Below, piece after piece: positions 22,158-33,611 of a stretch of DNA of 64,000 bases; the stretch's first letter is position 1; each line of letters starts with the position of its first letter. The stretch is taken from NCBI GenBank assembly GCA_913060865.1, contig CAJXTU010000001.1, positions 186,001 through 250,000 of the forward strand. Reading direction: 5' to 3'. A program made the translations under genes and the position numbers. The notes beneath the pieces were generated by a model. That model saw only the letters and a program-made list of their open reading frames with translations. It did not search any database and was not told the origin of the DNA. The stretch is from an uncultured Cycloclasticus sp. Lineage in GTDB: Bacteria > Pseudomonadota > Gammaproteobacteria > Methylococcales > Cycloclasticaceae.

Positions 22158-22242
22158 TAACTTAATGCCTAGAATTGAAAATGATTCTAGTACTTTATGA
22201 AATGAAGCTTAAGAAAGCCTTAAATTAGCGGATCGTCAAATT

Positions 22243-22280
22243 AAGTAGAGTACGTAAATAAATATTTACGTACTCTACTG
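22243..22280. repeat. Perfect inverted repeat (17-bp arms, 2-nt centre)
   Basis: agtagagtacgtaaata aa tatttacgtactctact, read directly; arms 22244-22260 and 22263-22279. Confidence 0.85.
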
Positions 22281-22310
22281 AGAAGGCATGACGTAAGGTT
22301 GGGTAGTTTG

Positions 22311-22982
22311 TTAAGTTAGCACGCTAGCTAACCAATGCTTGATATCTTGAATTTCTTTTGGACATACGGCGTGTTCCATAGGGTAGCTATTCCAGTCTAC
22401 CGAGTAGCCTGACTCTTCAAGGAATCGTTTAGATGACTCTGCTTGCTCAATGGGTATAACAGGGTCGTGATCTCCGTGCCCATAAAAGATAGGGATTGCG
22501 CCGTTACCGCTTTGCTCGGCAGTTGGTAATGTGTCGCGCATCGGGATGTAGGTTGAAAGGGCCATAATGCCGGCAAGTGTTTCAGGGAATCGAATCCCCG
22601 CATCAATAGCAATAACGCCACCTTGTGAGAACCCAGCAAGCACAATTTTAGAGGGCTCAATACCCGTTGCGATTTCATCATTGATCATATCAGTGATGGT
22701 TTTACTAGAAGCAACAATGCCAGAGCTGTCAGCTCGTTTCATTAAATCCATTTCAGTAATGTCATACCATGCAGGCATAACAGCACCACCATTGATAGTG
22801 ACTGGGGTCATCGGTGCATGAGGAAAAACAAAGCGAATACCTAATTCATCCTGCAGGCCTAATTCGGGCACGATAGGGGCGAAATCGTTGCCACTAGCAC
22901 CGAGGCCATGTAACCAAATGACGGCGCAGCGAATAGGTGTGTTTGGATTGGATATAATGGCGGGAAGGCGAGTAGCTAGCAT
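22311..22982 (-). CDS. Carboxylesterase/phospholipase family alpha/beta hydrolase
   Basis: VIWLHGLGASGNDFAPIVPEL, LAGFSQGGVIAIDAG, YGHGDHDPVIPI; start at MLATRL likely. Confidence 0.92.
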   Translation of the reverse strand: MLATRLPAIISNPNTPIRCAVIWLHGLGASGNDFAPIVPELGLQDELGIRFVFPHAPMTPVTINGGAVMPAWYDITEMDLMKRADSSGIVASSKTITDMINDEIATGIEPSKIVLAGFSQGGVIAIDAGIRFPETLAGIMALSTYIPMRDTLPTAEQSGNGAIPIFYGHGDHDPVIPIEQAESSKRFLEESGYSVDWNSYPMEHAVCPKEIQDIKHWLASVLT

Positions 22983-23082
22983 GGCGATTAATTCAGTTGG
23001 TTTCTTAAAAGGATTAGAGTATGCCAAAAAATGCCAAACGTTTATACTGCCGACTATCGAAATAATACAAAAGGATGCAAAA

Positions 23083-23202
23083 ATGGCGCGTTTGTTAAAA
23101 GTAGTGCTAATTTGTGGTTTAGTCGCCGTATCATTGGGTTGTGGGCAAAAAGGGCCGTTATATATGCCAAGCCAACAAGTTGCTCAAGAAGCAGGTTTGT
23201 AA
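23083..23202 (+). CDS. lptM: LPS translocon maturation chaperone LptM (YifL-like lipoprotein)
   Basis: MARLLKVVLICGLVAVSLGCGQKGPLYMPSQQ: lipobox and GCGQKGPLY signature; immediately upstream of lysA. Confidence 0.88.
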   Translation: MARLLKVVLICGLVAVSLGCGQKGPLYMPSQQVAQEAGL

Positions 23203-24474
23203 ATGGATCATTTTCAGTACCGCGATAACCAGCTTTGTGCGGAAAATGTTGCTGTTCCCAATATTGTTGAGCAATTTGGCACCCCCACTTACGTTTATTC
23301 TAGGGCCACCATAGAGCGGCATTGGAAGGCGTTTGATCAGGCATTCGAAGGCCGTCCACATCTAATTTGTTATGCTGTTAAAGCGAATTCAAATATTGCC
23401 GTACTAAATGTGCTAGCACGTTTAGGTTCAGGCTTTGATATTGTCTCGGTGGGTGAGCTTGAGCGTGTTTTGAAAGCGGGTGGGCAAGCCGAAAAAATTG
23501 TTTTTTCAGGGGTCGGTAAACGTCACGATGAAATTCGTCGTGCATTAGAGGTTGGTATTCGTTGTTTTAACGTTGAGGTGTCAACAGAGCTCGATAGAAT
23601 CAACGATATTGCCGGTGAAATGGGCGTAGTGGCTAATATTTCCATCCGCGTTAACCCAGATGTGGATGCGCAAACGCACCCGTATATTTCAACAGGCTTA
23701 AAAGAAAATAAGTTTGGCTTAGCGATTGAAACGGCGTTTTCTGAATATCAGCGTGCTAATGAGTTAGCGAACTTAAATGTGGTGGGTTTAGATTGCCATA
23801 TTGGTTCTCAGCTCACCGAGGTGACGCCGTTTGTGGACGCACTTGACCGTGTATTGAGCTTATTGGCGCGACTAGAGAGCGTGGGTATTACTATTGAACA
23901 CCTAGATTTAGGCGGCGGCTTGGGTATTTGCTACCGAGATGAGCAGCCGCCTTTGCCAGCAGATTATGTAAAAGCCTTGTATGAAAAGTTAGCTGATTTA
24001 CCTTACGAAATTTTATTAGAACCCGGTCGTGCGATCGCGGGTAACGCCGGTATTTTGGTCACCAAAGTGGAATACATTAAGCCGACAGAAGACAAGCAAT
24101 TTGCCATTGTTGATGCAGCGATGAATGACTTGATGCGCCCTGCCTTATATCAAGCTTGGCAAAATATTGTCCCGGTTGATTTAAATTCAACAGCGCAAGA
24201 AGATTGTTATGACATCGTGGGCCCCGTATGTGAAACGGGAGACTTCTTGGGTAAAGATAGAACCTTAGCCATTGAGGAAGGTGATTTGTTGGCCGTACGG
24301 TCTGCGGGTGCTTATGGTTTTACGATGAGTTCAAATTACAACTCCCGGCCCAGTGTTGCTGAAGTGATGGTAGATGGAGAGCAGCTTCACTTGATCGGTT
24401 CGCGGCAAAGCGTTGAGAGTTTATGGCAAAATGAGTCTTTATTACCCAGTGATAGCGAGGAAGTGGGTTGTTAA
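23203..24474 (+). CDS. lysA: Diaminopimelate decarboxylase
   Basis: CYAVKANSNIAVL PLP-lysine motif, HIGSQLTE, EPGRAIAGNAGIL. Confidence 0.97.
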   Translation: MDHFQYRDNQLCAENVAVPNIVEQFGTPTYVYSRATIERHWKAFDQAFEGRPHLICYAVKANSNIAVLNVLARLGSGFDIVSVGELERVLKAGGQAEKIVFSGVGKRHDEIRRALEVGIRCFNVEVSTELDRINDIAGEMGVVANISIRVNPDVDAQTHPYISTGLKENKFGLAIETAFSEYQRANELANLNVVGLDCHIGSQLTEVTPFVDALDRVLSLLARLESVGITIEHLDLGGGLGICYRDEQPPLPADYVKALYEKLADLPYEILLEPGRAIAGNAGILVTKVEYIKPTEDKQFAIVDAAMNDLMRPALYQAWQNIVPVDLNSTAQEDCYDIVGPVCETGDFLGKDRTLAIEEGDLLAVRSAGAYGFTMSSNYNSRPSVAEVMVDGEQLHLIGSRQSVESLWQNESLLPSDSEEVGC

Positions 24475-25295
24475 TTAATTTCAGTAAAATGCACGGCCTC
24501 GGTAATGATTTTGTCGTTATTGATGCGGTAAACCAAACGATTGATTTATCTGCTACGGTGATTAAAGCATTAGCAGATAGACATTATGGCGTTGGGTTTG
24601 ATCAGCTTCTGCTTGTGCAACGAGCCACAGGTGCAGCAGACTTTCGTTACGTTATCTACAATGCAGACGGTAGTGAAGTTTCTCAATGTGGCAATGGCGC
24701 GCGTTGTTTTGCGCTATTTGTAACCCTAAAAGGCTTGACTGATAAACGTTCAATTCGAGTGGAAACGGGCGCAGGTGATCTGCTTCTGACAATCAATTCG
24801 GATAACCAAGTCATGGTGGATATGGGTGTTCCTCGTTTGGAACCCGCGAGTATTCCCTTATTGGTTGACCAGCAAAAATTGCAATATGCCGTTGATGTGG
24901 GTGGTCATCATATTGAGTTTACTGCATTGTCGATGGGTAACCCGCATGCGGTGATCCAAGTAGATAACATCAAGACCGCAGCGGTTGAAAAAATTGGCGC
25001 AGCGATGGAAAGTCACCCTGTTTTTCCAGAAAGGGCCAATATTGGTTTTAGTGAAATAACCGGAAAGTCCAGTCTTTCGTTGCGTGTTTTCGAGCGTGGC
25101 GCGGGTGAAACATTAGCCTGTGGAAGTGGTGCCTGTGCTGCCGCCGTTGCAGGTATTCAACTGGGAAAACTGACCTCACCTGTAACGGTCGGCTTAAGGG
25201 GCGGTGAACTCATTATCGATTGGAAAGGTGAAGGTCAACCGGTGCTAATGACGGGACCTGCAACATTTGTGTTTGATGGTATGATTGAAGTATGA
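24468..25295 (+). CDS. dapF: Diaminopimelate epimerase
   Basis: FSKMHGLGNDFVVID, NADGSEVSQCGNGARCFA, ACGSGACAAAVAG; TTG start overlapping lysA stop. Confidence 0.96.
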   Translation: MLINFSKMHGLGNDFVVIDAVNQTIDLSATVIKALADRHYGVGFDQLLLVQRATGAADFRYVIYNADGSEVSQCGNGARCFALFVTLKGLTDKRSIRVETGAGDLLLTINSDNQVMVDMGVPRLEPASIPLLVDQQKLQYAVDVGGHHIEFTALSMGNPHAVIQVDNIKTAAVEKIGAAMESHPVFPERANIGFSEITGKSSLSLRVFERGAGETLACGSGACAAAVAGIQLGKLTSPVTVGLRGGELIIDWKGEGQPVLMTGPATFVFDGMIEV

Positions 25296-25996
25296 GTGAG
25301 CAACAAAAATTAGCAACAACAAGTTTAACGGCGCAGCAGGTTCGTGAGTATTTGCTTCAAACACCTGATTTTTATCAGCAGTACCCTGAATTACTGGACG
25401 ATATTCAGGTGGCTGATAAGCGGAGTGGGGTGGTTTCTTTAACGATGCGACAACTCGCTGTATTGCGTGACAAAAATGGTAAGTTGCAACAGCAGTTGGA
25501 AGGCTTATTGGCGATAGCACGTGAAAATGACGCTTTATTTGGGCGTATGCAGCAATTAACAACCGCATTGATTGATGCGCGTTGTGTTGAGGATGTGTTT
25601 GCAACATTGGATGACACGTTAAGAGATTGTTTCAGTGCTGATTTCTTTTCCATTCGCTTGATTCAAGGCGAAGGTGAGCTGGGGTTTCCTATTAGTAACG
25701 TTGTTTGGCAAACTGACGATGTTCAATTGGATCACTTTAAGCGCTTATTTGACTCGCAAAAAATAAAATGTGGCCTCCCTACTCACGCACAGGCAGAAGC
25801 CTTATTTAGTGAGCAAGCAAACGAGGTTAAATCGGCTGCTTTAATTCCTTTGAAAATTGGTCAGCAAGATGGTTTGTTGGCAATAGGTAGTAAAGATACC
25901 GATCGTTTTCACCCAACCATGGGAACCTTATTTTTAACCCATCTGGGTGAGCTGGTTGCAAAACGGCTTCATTCATTGCAACCAGTTAACGAGTAA
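25292..25996 (+). CDS. DUF484 family protein (GAF-like)
   Basis: VREYLLQTPDFYQQYPELL...; conserved position between dapF and xerC. Confidence 0.92.
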   Translation: MSEQQKLATTSLTAQQVREYLLQTPDFYQQYPELLDDIQVADKRSGVVSLTMRQLAVLRDKNGKLQQQLEGLLAIARENDALFGRMQQLTTALIDARCVEDVFATLDDTLRDCFSADFFSIRLIQGEGELGFPISNVVWQTDDVQLDHFKRLFDSQKIKCGLPTHAQAEALFSEQANEVKSAALIPLKIGQQDGLLAIGSKDTDRFHPTMGTLFLTHLGELVAKRLHSLQPVNE

Positions 25997-25998
25997 TC

Positions 25999-26907
25999 AT
26001 GGATAAACCTGCTGTTGATATTTGCCAGCAGTTTTTAGACGTTCTAAAGGTAGAGCGCCAACTCTCTCCTAATACATTAAGTGCGTACGAACGAGATTTA
26101 TCTCAATTAGTAAGCTATTGCAGTGAGCAGGGTTTAAATGCGTGGCCTGAATTAACGAGTCATCAGGTTCGAGGGTTTATAGCCGAACGACACCGGCAAG
26201 GTTTAGGTAGTCGAAGTCTACAACGAGAGTTATCAGCCTGCCGAAGCTTTTTCGCTTACCTAATTAAAATTAAAATACTTCCTAACAACCCAGCGGGGGG
26301 TATTCGAGCGCCAAAAGCGGCAAAAAGTTTGCCAAACATGTTGGATGTCGATCAAATTCATGGTCTTTTAGAGGTTGAGCCTTCAGGCCCATTGGAAAGC
26401 CGTGATTTAGCGATGTGGGAATTGCTTTATTCATCGGGCCTACGCGTGAGTGAATTAGCTAATATAAATTTAATGGATATCGATTTAAGTGGGAAGACCA
26501 TACACGTGGTTAGTGGCAAGGGGAAAAAATCGAGGTTGTTACCTATAGGAAGTAAGGCAATTAGCGCTATTCATGCTTGGCTGTCTGTACGAACACAGTT
26601 CGATATAATGGATGAAATGGCGTTGTTTGTTGGAAAAAGGGGCGCGCGTTTAACCACAAGAGCCATTCAGTCTCGTTTAGAACGCTGGAGGAAGCGTCAA
26701 GGTCGGCAAGGGCGGTTGTACCCACATATGCTGAGGCACTCATTTGCTAGCCATATGTTGGAATCGAGCCAAGATTTAAGAGCCGTTCAAGAGCTCTTAG
26801 GTCATAGCAATATCAGTACGACACAAGTTTATACTCACTTAGACTTTCAGCATTTAGCGTCGGTGTATGATCAAGCGCATCCAAGAGCAAAGCAGAAAAA
26901 GAAGTAA
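25999..26907 (+). CDS. xerC: Tyrosine recombinase XerC
   Basis: LSPNTLSAYERDL, ELLYSSGLRVSEL, PHMLRHSFASHMLE, LGHSNISTTQVYTHLDFQHLA. Confidence 0.96.
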   Translation: MDKPAVDICQQFLDVLKVERQLSPNTLSAYERDLSQLVSYCSEQGLNAWPELTSHQVRGFIAERHRQGLGSRSLQRELSACRSFFAYLIKIKILPNNPAGGIRAPKAAKSLPNMLDVDQIHGLLEVEPSGPLESRDLAMWELLYSSGLRVSELANINLMDIDLSGKTIHVVSGKGKKSRLLPIGSKAISAIHAWLSVRTQFDIMDEMALFVGKRGARLTTRAIQSRLERWRKRQGRQGRLYPHMLRHSFASHMLESSQDLRAVQELLGHSNISTTQVYTHLDFQHLASVYDQAHPRAKQKKK

Positions 26908-26917
26908 GGTTTACGCC

Positions 26918-27607
26918 TTAGTCTGGTTTTGGTAGCTTCCCATCCGATGGCTTGCTTAAGATGTCTTCGTCACTGGACGCACCAAACAGCTTGCCTAAAA
27001 ATTTAAAAACGCGCTTTATCCCACGCCATAACTTTGGTAATGCCCAAATCATTAACAAGATGAATAAAACCAAGCCTACAACAAAGAAAGCAGGGTGTTG
27101 AATAGAAGCCCAAACGCCAGCAAAAACAGCGATATCTTCCATAATGGACGCGGTCCAGTTGGTGAATGGTTCAGGCGAAGTGTTGATTAAGGCTCGACTG
27201 CCGGCTTTAGTTGCGTGTGTTGCAGCGGCTAAGCCACCACCAACAATGGCAGCAGCAATTTCAGCGGCGGGACCAATGTCGCCGATAGCACCCGCAGCTA
27301 GCATTGCGCCAGCAGGAATTCTCACGAAGGTGTGGAGGGTGTCCCATCCGGTATCAACGCCGGGCACTTTATCCGCAAAAAACTCAACAGCGTACATCAG
27401 CCCCGCAGCTGTCATCACCAATGGGTCGGCAACAATCATAAGGTCGGGCGGTAAATCAATATTACCGGTGTGCGCCAAGTAACCTAACATTAGAAGGGTC
27501 GCGTACAAATTTATACCGCTGCCCCAAGCAGCGCCCATGCTAAGAGCTAATGTTTGAGAAATCTGGTTTAGTTCATCCACGATAATCACTCCCTGTTTTG
27601 TTCTCAA
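26918..27607 (-). CDS. DUF4126-type multi-TM membrane protein
   Basis: Hydrophobic helices and AAIVGGGLAAATHATKAGSRALINTSPEPFTNW motif. Confidence 0.8.
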   Translation of the reverse strand: MRTKQGVIIVDELNQISQTLALSMGAAWGSGINLYATLLMLGYLAHTGNIDLPPDLMIVADPLVMTAAGLMYAVEFFADKVPGVDTGWDTLHTFVRIPAGAMLAAGAIGDIGPAAEIAAAIVGGGLAAATHATKAGSRALINTSPEPFTNWTASIMEDIAVFAGVWASIQHPAFFVVGLVLFILLMIWALPKLWRGIKRVFKFLGKLFGASSDEDILSKPSDGKLPKPD

Positions 27608-27716
27608 ATAAGAATATCATAAGTTAAATGAATAGCGACTAAACAAACGTGGTGAACACGCTAAGGGGTGAATATTGTGTAAAATGTAGGGTCAACAGTT
27701 AAAGTGAGAGATTAAC

Positions 27717-28265
27717 GTGGATTTTAGAGGGACAACGATTGTTTCAGTACGGCGCGGTAATAGCGTTGTGATTGGGGGTGATGGGCAGGTAACACTGGGC
27801 AATACCATTATGAAAGGAAATGCTAGAAAAGTTCGTAAGCTAGCCAGTGGTGATGTGATAGCAGGCTTTGCCGGGGCGACAGCCGATGCGTTTACCTTAT
27901 TTGAACGCTTTGAAGGTATGCTTGAAAAGCATCATGGTAATTTGACAAGAGCAGCAGTTGAAATGGCGAAAGATTGGCGTACAGATCGCATGTTACGTAA
28001 ATTAGAAGCCTTACTAGCCATTGCTGATAGTAAAGACTCGTTGATTATCTCCGGTAATGGCGATGTTATTCAGCCTGAGCAAGATCTGATTGCTATTGGT
28101 TCTGGCGGCCCTTTCGCACAATCGGCGGCGAAAGCGTTATTAGAAAACACTGAATTGAGTGCCCGTGACATTGTAGAAAAATCACTGAACATCGCGGGTG
28201 ATATCTGTATTTATACAAACCACAATCAAACGATTGAAGAATTAACGTCCGAGGAAAGAACGTAA
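27717..28265 (+). CDS. hslV: ATP-dependent protease subunit HslV
   Basis: [28 protein letters not shown]-terminal Thr motif; GTG start. Confidence 0.97.
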   Translation: MDFRGTTIVSVRRGNSVVIGGDGQVTLGNTIMKGNARKVRKLASGDVIAGFAGATADAFTLFERFEGMLEKHHGNLTRAAVEMAKDWRTDRMLRKLEALLAIADSKDSLIISGNGDVIQPEQDLIAIGSGGPFAQSAAKALLENTELSARDIVEKSLNIAGDICIYTNHNQTIEELTSEERT

Positions 28266-28266
28266 C

Positions 28267-29589
28267 ATGAGCCAGATGACACCGAAAGAAATCGTGCATG
28301 AACTTGATAAGCATATTGTTGGACAAAATGCTGCAAAAAGAGCCGTTGCTATTGCACTAAGAAACCGTTGGAGACGCGGGCAAGTATCAGATAGCTTGCG
28401 TGGTGAAATTACACCAAAAAACATTTTGATGATTGGCCCAACGGGTGTTGGTAAAACTGAAATTGCCCGCCGTTTAGCGACCTTAGCGAAAGCCCCATTT
28501 ATAAAAATAGAAGCGACTAAGTTTACCGAAGTAGGTTACGTGGGCCGCGATGTTGACTCTATTGTACGTGATCTTGCCGATATTGCCGTTAAAATGACGC
28601 GCGAAGTTGAAATGGAAAAGGTGAAGCGAAGAGCTGAAGATGCAGCAGAGGATAGAGTTCTAGATATTCTATTACCGCGTGCAGAGGGTTCAGACTCTAA
28701 CGATACATCAGGTGATGCAACGCGCCAGAAATTCCGTAAAAAATTACGTGAAGGAGACTTAGACGATAAAGAAGTTGAAGTGGAAATTACTGCGCCGAGT
28801 GTCGGTGTGGAAATTATGGCCCCCCCTGGTATGGAAGAAATGACTAACCAATTGCAAGGGATGTTTCAGAACATGTCGGGCGAAAAAAAGAAAAAACGTA
28901 AGATGGCCATTAAACATGCGTTAGTGGCAATGACCGAAGAAGAAGCGAGCAAGCTGGTTAACGAGGAAGAGTTAAAGCACAAAGCGATAGAGAACCTTGA
29001 GCAAACGGGTATCGTTTTTTTAGATGAGCTAGATAAAGTTTGTAAGCGTGGGGACAGCGGCGGTGCAGATGTATCTCGCGATGGTGTTCAACGTGATTTA
29101 TTACCGCTGGTTGAAGGCAGCACGGTAACCACTAAGTACGGCCCTGTGAAAACAGACCATATTTTGTTTATTGCATCAGGTGCTTTCCATGTGTCCAAGC
29201 CATCGGATTTAATTCCTGAACTGCAAGGCCGTTTCCCTATTCGAGTTGAATTAGATGCGCTAGTGGCAGCGGATTTTGTGCGGATTTTAACCGAGCCGGA
29301 TGCCTCCTTAACGGAACAATATGCGGCGTTATTGGAAACAGAGGATGTTAACCTCCAATTCACCGAAGACGGTATTGCGCGTATTGCAGAAATAGCATGG
29401 CAAGTGAATGAAGGTACCGAAAATATTGGTGCTCGTCGTTTACACACTATTTTGGAGCGATTACTAGATGAGATCTCATTTAAAGCACCGTCTGGTTCGC
29501 ATGTGGATGAAGTTATTGATGCGGCCTATGTGGATGCTCATTTAGCTGAACTCGCGTCTGATGAAGATTTGTCGCGTTATATTTTGTAG
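28267..29589 (+). CDS. hslU: HslU ATPase subunit
   Basis: [34 protein letters not shown], Walker [16 protein letters not shown]. Confidence 0.98.
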   Translation: MSQMTPKEIVHELDKHIVGQNAAKRAVAIALRNRWRRGQVSDSLRGEITPKNILMIGPTGVGKTEIARRLATLAKAPFIKIEATKFTEVGYVGRDVDSIVRDLADIAVKMTREVEMEKVKRRAEDAAEDRVLDILLPRAEGSDSNDTSGDATRQKFRKKLREGDLDDKEVEVEITAPSVGVEIMAPPGMEEMTNQLQGMFQNMSGEKKKKRKMAIKHALVAMTEEEASKLVNEEELKHKAIENLEQTGIVFLDELDKVCKRGDSGGADVSRDGVQRDLLPLVEGSTVTTKYGPVKTDHILFIASGAFHVSKPSDLIPELQGRFPIRVELDALVAADFVRILTEPDASLTEQYAALLETEDVNLQFTEDGIARIAEIAWQVNEGTENIGARRLHTILERLLDEISFKAPSGSHVDEVIDAAYVDAHLAELASDEDLSRYIL

Positions 29590-29596
29590 GTAAAAA

Positions 29597-29953
29597 ATGG
29601 TCACTATTACAGATTTAGTACTCAATCAAAAAGACAGGATATTGTCGTTAAGTTTTGACGACGGTAGAACAATAGAACTCAGCTGCGAGTATTTGCGCGT
29701 GTTTTCGCCATCGGCTGAAGTCCGCGGGCATGGCCCCGGTCAAGAAGTATTACAAGTGGGCAAAGAAAACGTCAATATCGTCGCCATTGAGCCAGTGGGT
29801 AATTATGCCGTTCGGCTAGTGTTTAGCGATGAGCACGATACAGGCTTATACGCATGGCCATTTTTAATTGAGTTGGCTGAGAAAAAAGCTGAGAACTGGC
29901 AGGATTATTTGGATAGACTTGAAGCTGCAGGTCATCAGAGAGACGCTTCGTAA
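29597..29953 (+). CDS. DUF971 (gamma-butyrobetaine hydroxylase-like N-terminal domain) protein
   Basis: [34 protein letters not shown]. Confidence 0.9.
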   Translation: MVTITDLVLNQKDRILSLSFDDGRTIELSCEYLRVFSPSAEVRGHGPGQEVLQVGKENVNIVAIEPVGNYAVRLVFSDEHDTGLYAWPFLIELAEKKAENWQDYLDRLEAAGHQRDAS

Positions 29954-29976
29954 ACCAACATTTTAAAGGATTAGTT

Positions 29977-30726
29977 ATGGCTGATAAATCGACAACGCAT
30001 TTTGGCTTTACAGACGTTCCTGTTGAAGAGAAAGTCGGTAAGGTTCGTGAGGTGTTTGATTCGGTTGCACCCTCTTATGATGTTATGAACGACCTTATGT
30101 CGATGGGGGTTCATCGTTTGTGGAAACGGTTTACGGTAGAAATAGCAAACGTAAAGCCGGGCCATATAGTGCTGGATTTGGCCGGTGGTACGGGTGACTT
30201 ATCAGCCTTGTTTGCAAAACGTGTTGGTAAAACGGGCAAGGTTGTTTTAGCGGATATTAATGAAGCAATGTTGCGTGTGGGGCGCGACCGGATGATTGAT
30301 AAAGGTCATATTAATAACATGACCTATAATTTAGCGAATGCTGAATGTTTGCCCTATGCATCGAATCAGTTTGATCGAGTGTGCATAGGCTTTGGGCTAA
30401 GAAACGTGACCGATAAAGAGGCTGCCTTACGCTCGATGTTCGATGTGTTAAAACCGGGTGGGCGCTTGTTAATTTTGGAGTTTTCAAAACCAACAAACCC
30501 TATTCTAGATAAAATTTACGATGCGTATTCATTTAAGTTGTTACCTAAAATTGGTGAGTTGGTAGCAAAAGATGGTGATAGTTATCAATATCTTGCCGAA
30601 TCTATTCGTATGCACCCTGATCAAGAAACCCTGAAAGGTATGATGGAGGATGCTGGTTTTGAGCGTTGCCAAGTTAATAATTTAACAGGCGGTATCGTTG
30701 CTGTTCATACTGGTTACAAACTTTAA
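29977..30726 (+). CDS. ubiE: Ubiquinone/menaquinone biosynthesis C-methyltransferase
   Basis: [44 protein letters not shown]. Confidence 0.97.
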   Translation: MADKSTTHFGFTDVPVEEKVGKVREVFDSVAPSYDVMNDLMSMGVHRLWKRFTVEIANVKPGHIVLDLAGGTGDLSALFAKRVGKTGKVVLADINEAMLRVGRDRMIDKGHINNMTYNLANAECLPYASNQFDRVCIGFGLRNVTDKEAALRSMFDVLKPGGRLLILEFSKPTNPILDKIYDAYSFKLLPKIGELVAKDGDSYQYLAESIRMHPDQETLKGMMEDAGFERCQVNNLTGGIVAVHTGYKL

Positions 30727-30731
30727 ACGCC

Positions 30732-31376
30732 GTGTCATTAGCTACACCTTTTATTAAACCCCTACAAATAGCGATTAATAACTATTTGGATTACGACCCC
30801 GAAGTACCCAATCAATTAGCGAAAATGCACAACAAAGTGGTGCAGTTAAACCTTCAGCCATTTGAGCTGAGTCTATATATCATTATCACTGATGATGGTT
30901 TAGATATTCGAGATGAGTTTGATAGCAACGTTGATACCAAAATTTCAGGTTCGCCATTGTCGCTGGCGATGATGGGGTTGAGTGAAGCATCAACATCTAG
31001 TTTGTTTTCGGGCGATGTGAGCATAGAAGGTGACACTGAGCTTGGGGGGCAATTTCAAACCTTCTTAGAAAATATACAGGTTGATTGGGAAGAACCGTTG
31101 TCGAAGCTAACGGGTGATGTAGTGGCCAATCAAATAGGTGATTTTGTGCGTGATTTCTCAGCTTGGATGGGAGAAACGACAAGCACAAATGCGTTAAATG
31201 TGTCTGAATATTTTCGTGAAGAGCAAATCATGCTGCCATCTAAGTTTGAAGTGAATAAATTTAAAACCAGTGTGGATGAGCTGCGTTTATCGACAGATAG
31301 ATTAGAGGCAAAAGTCCAGCGGTTGCTGGCTAACAAACAAACGTTGGAAAATGAGCCAACAAAGGATGTAACGTGA
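30732..31376 (+). CDS. ubiJ: Ubiquinone biosynthesis accessory factor UbiJ (SCP2 domain)
   Basis: Located between ubiE and ubiB; SCP2-like N-terminal part and C-terminal coiled coil; GTG start. Confidence 0.9.
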   Translation: MSLATPFIKPLQIAINNYLDYDPEVPNQLAKMHNKVVQLNLQPFELSLYIIITDDGLDIRDEFDSNVDTKISGSPLSLAMMGLSEASTSSLFSGDVSIEGDTELGGQFQTFLENIQVDWEEPLSKLTGDVVANQIGDFVRDFSAWMGETTSTNALNVSEYFREEQIMLPSKFEVNKFKTSVDELRLSTDRLEAKVQRLLANKQTLENEPTKDVT

Positions 31377-33019
31377 TAAAGCTAACGACCGCTTTTCGGC
31401 TTATTAAAATTCAGCGTGTGCTACTGCGTTATGGTCTGGACGAGTTTGTCTTTAATTTGCATTTATTTAGGCCGTTACGGTATTTAACGTATTTGTCGCC
31501 CAGTTACATAATGGGCAAGCGAAAGGGAGCGCGCGGTGAGCGACTTCGTATGGCGTTGGAAGACTTAGGCCCCATTTTTGTAAAGTTCGGTCAAATCTTA
31601 TCAACACGACAAGATTTATTACCCCCCGATATTGGTGAAGAACTTTCACAACTACAAGATAACGTGCCGCCATTTGCTGATAACTTAGCGCGCCAGATAA
31701 TTGAAAAGTCGTTAGAGGTCCCCATTGAGGATGTGTTTTCGGCGTTTTCGCAAAGCCCACTGGCATCGGCTTCTGTAGCGCAAGTACACACGGCAACGTT
31801 ACATACAGGGGAAGACGTTGTTGTTAAAGTGCTTCGCCCGGGTATTGATAAAATTATTGATTCAGATGTGGCGCTACTTTATACGTTGGCAGAACTTGCC
31901 AATAAATATTGGGATGAGGCTAAGCGATTAAAGCCTGTAGAAGTAGTCCAAGAGTTTGACCATAGCATTCATGGTGAGCTAGATCTCGTTCGTGAAGCAG
32001 CCAATGCATCACAATTAAGGCGAAATTTTGAAGGCTCTGATCATCTTTATGTGCCTGACATATATTGGGACTATACGCGTCAAAACGTGATGGTCATGGA
32101 GCGAATTTATGGCACGCCGATAGGTAAGATAGATGAGCTGCGTGAAAAAGGCGTTGATTTAAAATTGCTCGCCGAGCGTGGCGTGGAAATTTTCTTTGCA
32201 CAGGTCTTCCGCGATAACTTCTTTCACGCGGACATGCACCCCGGCAATATTTTTGCGTCGGATGAAGCCAAATATCTCGCCGTAGATTTTGGCATTATGG
32301 GCAGCGTTACTGTGGCAGATCAACGCTATCTAGCAGAAAACTTCCTCGCATTTTTCAATCGCGATTACCTTCGCGTAGCTCAATTACATATCGAGTCAGG
32401 GTGGGTGCCAAAGCATACGCGTGTTGATGAGTTTGAAAGTGCGATTCGCGCTGTATGCGAACCCATTTTTGAAAAACCGCTTAAAGAAATTTCTTACGGC
32501 CACTTGTTGCTGCGCCTTTTTCAAACTGCACGCCGTTTTGATATGGAGGTGCAGCCTCAGTTAGTATTATTGCAAAAAACGTTGTTGAATATCGAGGGCT
32601 TAGGTCGCCAGCTGTATCCGGATTTGGATTTATGGCAAACAGCCAAGCCTTACTTAGAAGACTGGTATAAAAACACCGTGGGGCCGAAAGCGACCTTTAA
32701 CAAGCTTAAAGAGCATTTGCCGATTATGGCAGAGAAGTTCCCCGAGCTACCAGAAATGGCGTATCAAGTGCTTAGTGATGCAGCAAAAGGTGAGCTGGAA
32801 ATCAAATGGAAATCCAAGCAATTAGAGGACATTAAGCTACAAATGGCCAAGAACCATCGTAAAAACATTATGGCGATTTGTGGTGGAAGTTTAGTCGTAT
32901 CAGCGGCTATTATTCTGGGTTTAGATGGGTTTTCTCCATTGATGTTAGGTGATGCGCCATTGGTTACATGGGTGTTCGGTAGCCTAGGCGGCTTGCTATT
33001 GTTTAAGGCGCTAGACTAA
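31373..33019 (+). CDS. ubiB: Ubiquinone biosynthesis kinase-like protein UbiB
   Basis: [22 protein letters not shown], KxGQ-type motif, [13 protein letters not shown]-terminal TM helices. Confidence 0.96.
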   Translation: MIKLTTAFRLIKIQRVLLRYGLDEFVFNLHLFRPLRYLTYLSPSYIMGKRKGARGERLRMALEDLGPIFVKFGQILSTRQDLLPPDIGEELSQLQDNVPPFADNLARQIIEKSLEVPIEDVFSAFSQSPLASASVAQVHTATLHTGEDVVVKVLRPGIDKIIDSDVALLYTLAELANKYWDEAKRLKPVEVVQEFDHSIHGELDLVREAANASQLRRNFEGSDHLYVPDIYWDYTRQNVMVMERIYGTPIGKIDELREKGVDLKLLAERGVEIFFAQVFRDNFFHADMHPGNIFASDEAKYLAVDFGIMGSVTVADQRYLAENFLAFFNRDYLRVAQLHIESGWVPKHTRVDEFESAIRAVCEPIFEKPLKEISYGHLLLRLFQTARRFDMEVQPQLVLLQKTLLNIEGLGRQLYPDLDLWQTAKPYLEDWYKNTVGPKATFNKLKEHLPIMAEKFPELPEMAYQVLSDAAKGELEIKWKSKQLEDIKLQMAKNHRKNIMAICGGSLVVSAAIILGLDGFSPLMLGDAPLVTWVFGSLGGLLLFKALD

Positions 33020-33027
33020 ATAACGCT

Positions 33028-33579
33028 ATGACACTGATGCATACGCCCGTTTGTGAATTTGGCTTAGTCGCCCCAGATTTCAATCTACAAGGGGTGGATA
33101 ATCGATACTGGACGCGAGATGGATGTGCCGGTGAAAATGGTTTGCTAGTGATGTTTATCTGTAATCATTGTCCCTATGTAAAAGCGATTCAAGGGCGGTT
33201 AGTAGAAGACGTTGCCGTGTTAAAGGAAAATGGCATCGGTGTCGTCGCAATCATGTCGAATGACCCAAATGACTACCCCGCAGACTCGTTTGAGAATATG
33301 CAAAAAGTCGCTAACGAAAAAAACTACAACTTCCCCTATTTGATCGACGGGACTCAAGAAACTGCAAAAGCGTTCGGCGCCATTTGTACGCCCGATTTTT
33401 TTGGTTATAACGCCAAAATGGAGCTGCAATATCGTGGGCGACTGGATGAGAGCGGGGTGCAAAGCAACGAAGGTGATGTTAAGCGCGACCTAGTTGAAGC
33501 GATGTTATTGGTGGCAAAAACGGGCAAAGGGCCGATTCAGCAAATTCCTAGCATGGGGTGCTCTATTAAGTGGTTATAG
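33028..33579 (+). CDS. Thioredoxin/redoxin family protein
   Basis: FICNHCPYVKAIQGRLVED and QIPSMGCSIKW C-terminus typical of this redoxin family. Confidence 0.9.
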   Translation: MTLMHTPVCEFGLVAPDFNLQGVDNRYWTRDGCAGENGLLVMFICNHCPYVKAIQGRLVEDVAVLKENGIGVVAIMSNDPNDYPADSFENMQKVANEKNYNFPYLIDGTQETAKAFGAICTPDFFGYNAKMELQYRGRLDESGVQSNEGDVKRDLVEAMLLVAKTGKGPIQQIPSMGCSIKWL

Positions 33580-33611
33580 ATTCGAGTAACTTAACTTTAG
33601 ATGATGGCTCA

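Noticed and set aside
22243-22280. Considered as a standard intrinsic terminator
   Set aside because: No T tract on either side, so kept only as an unexplained inverted repeat.
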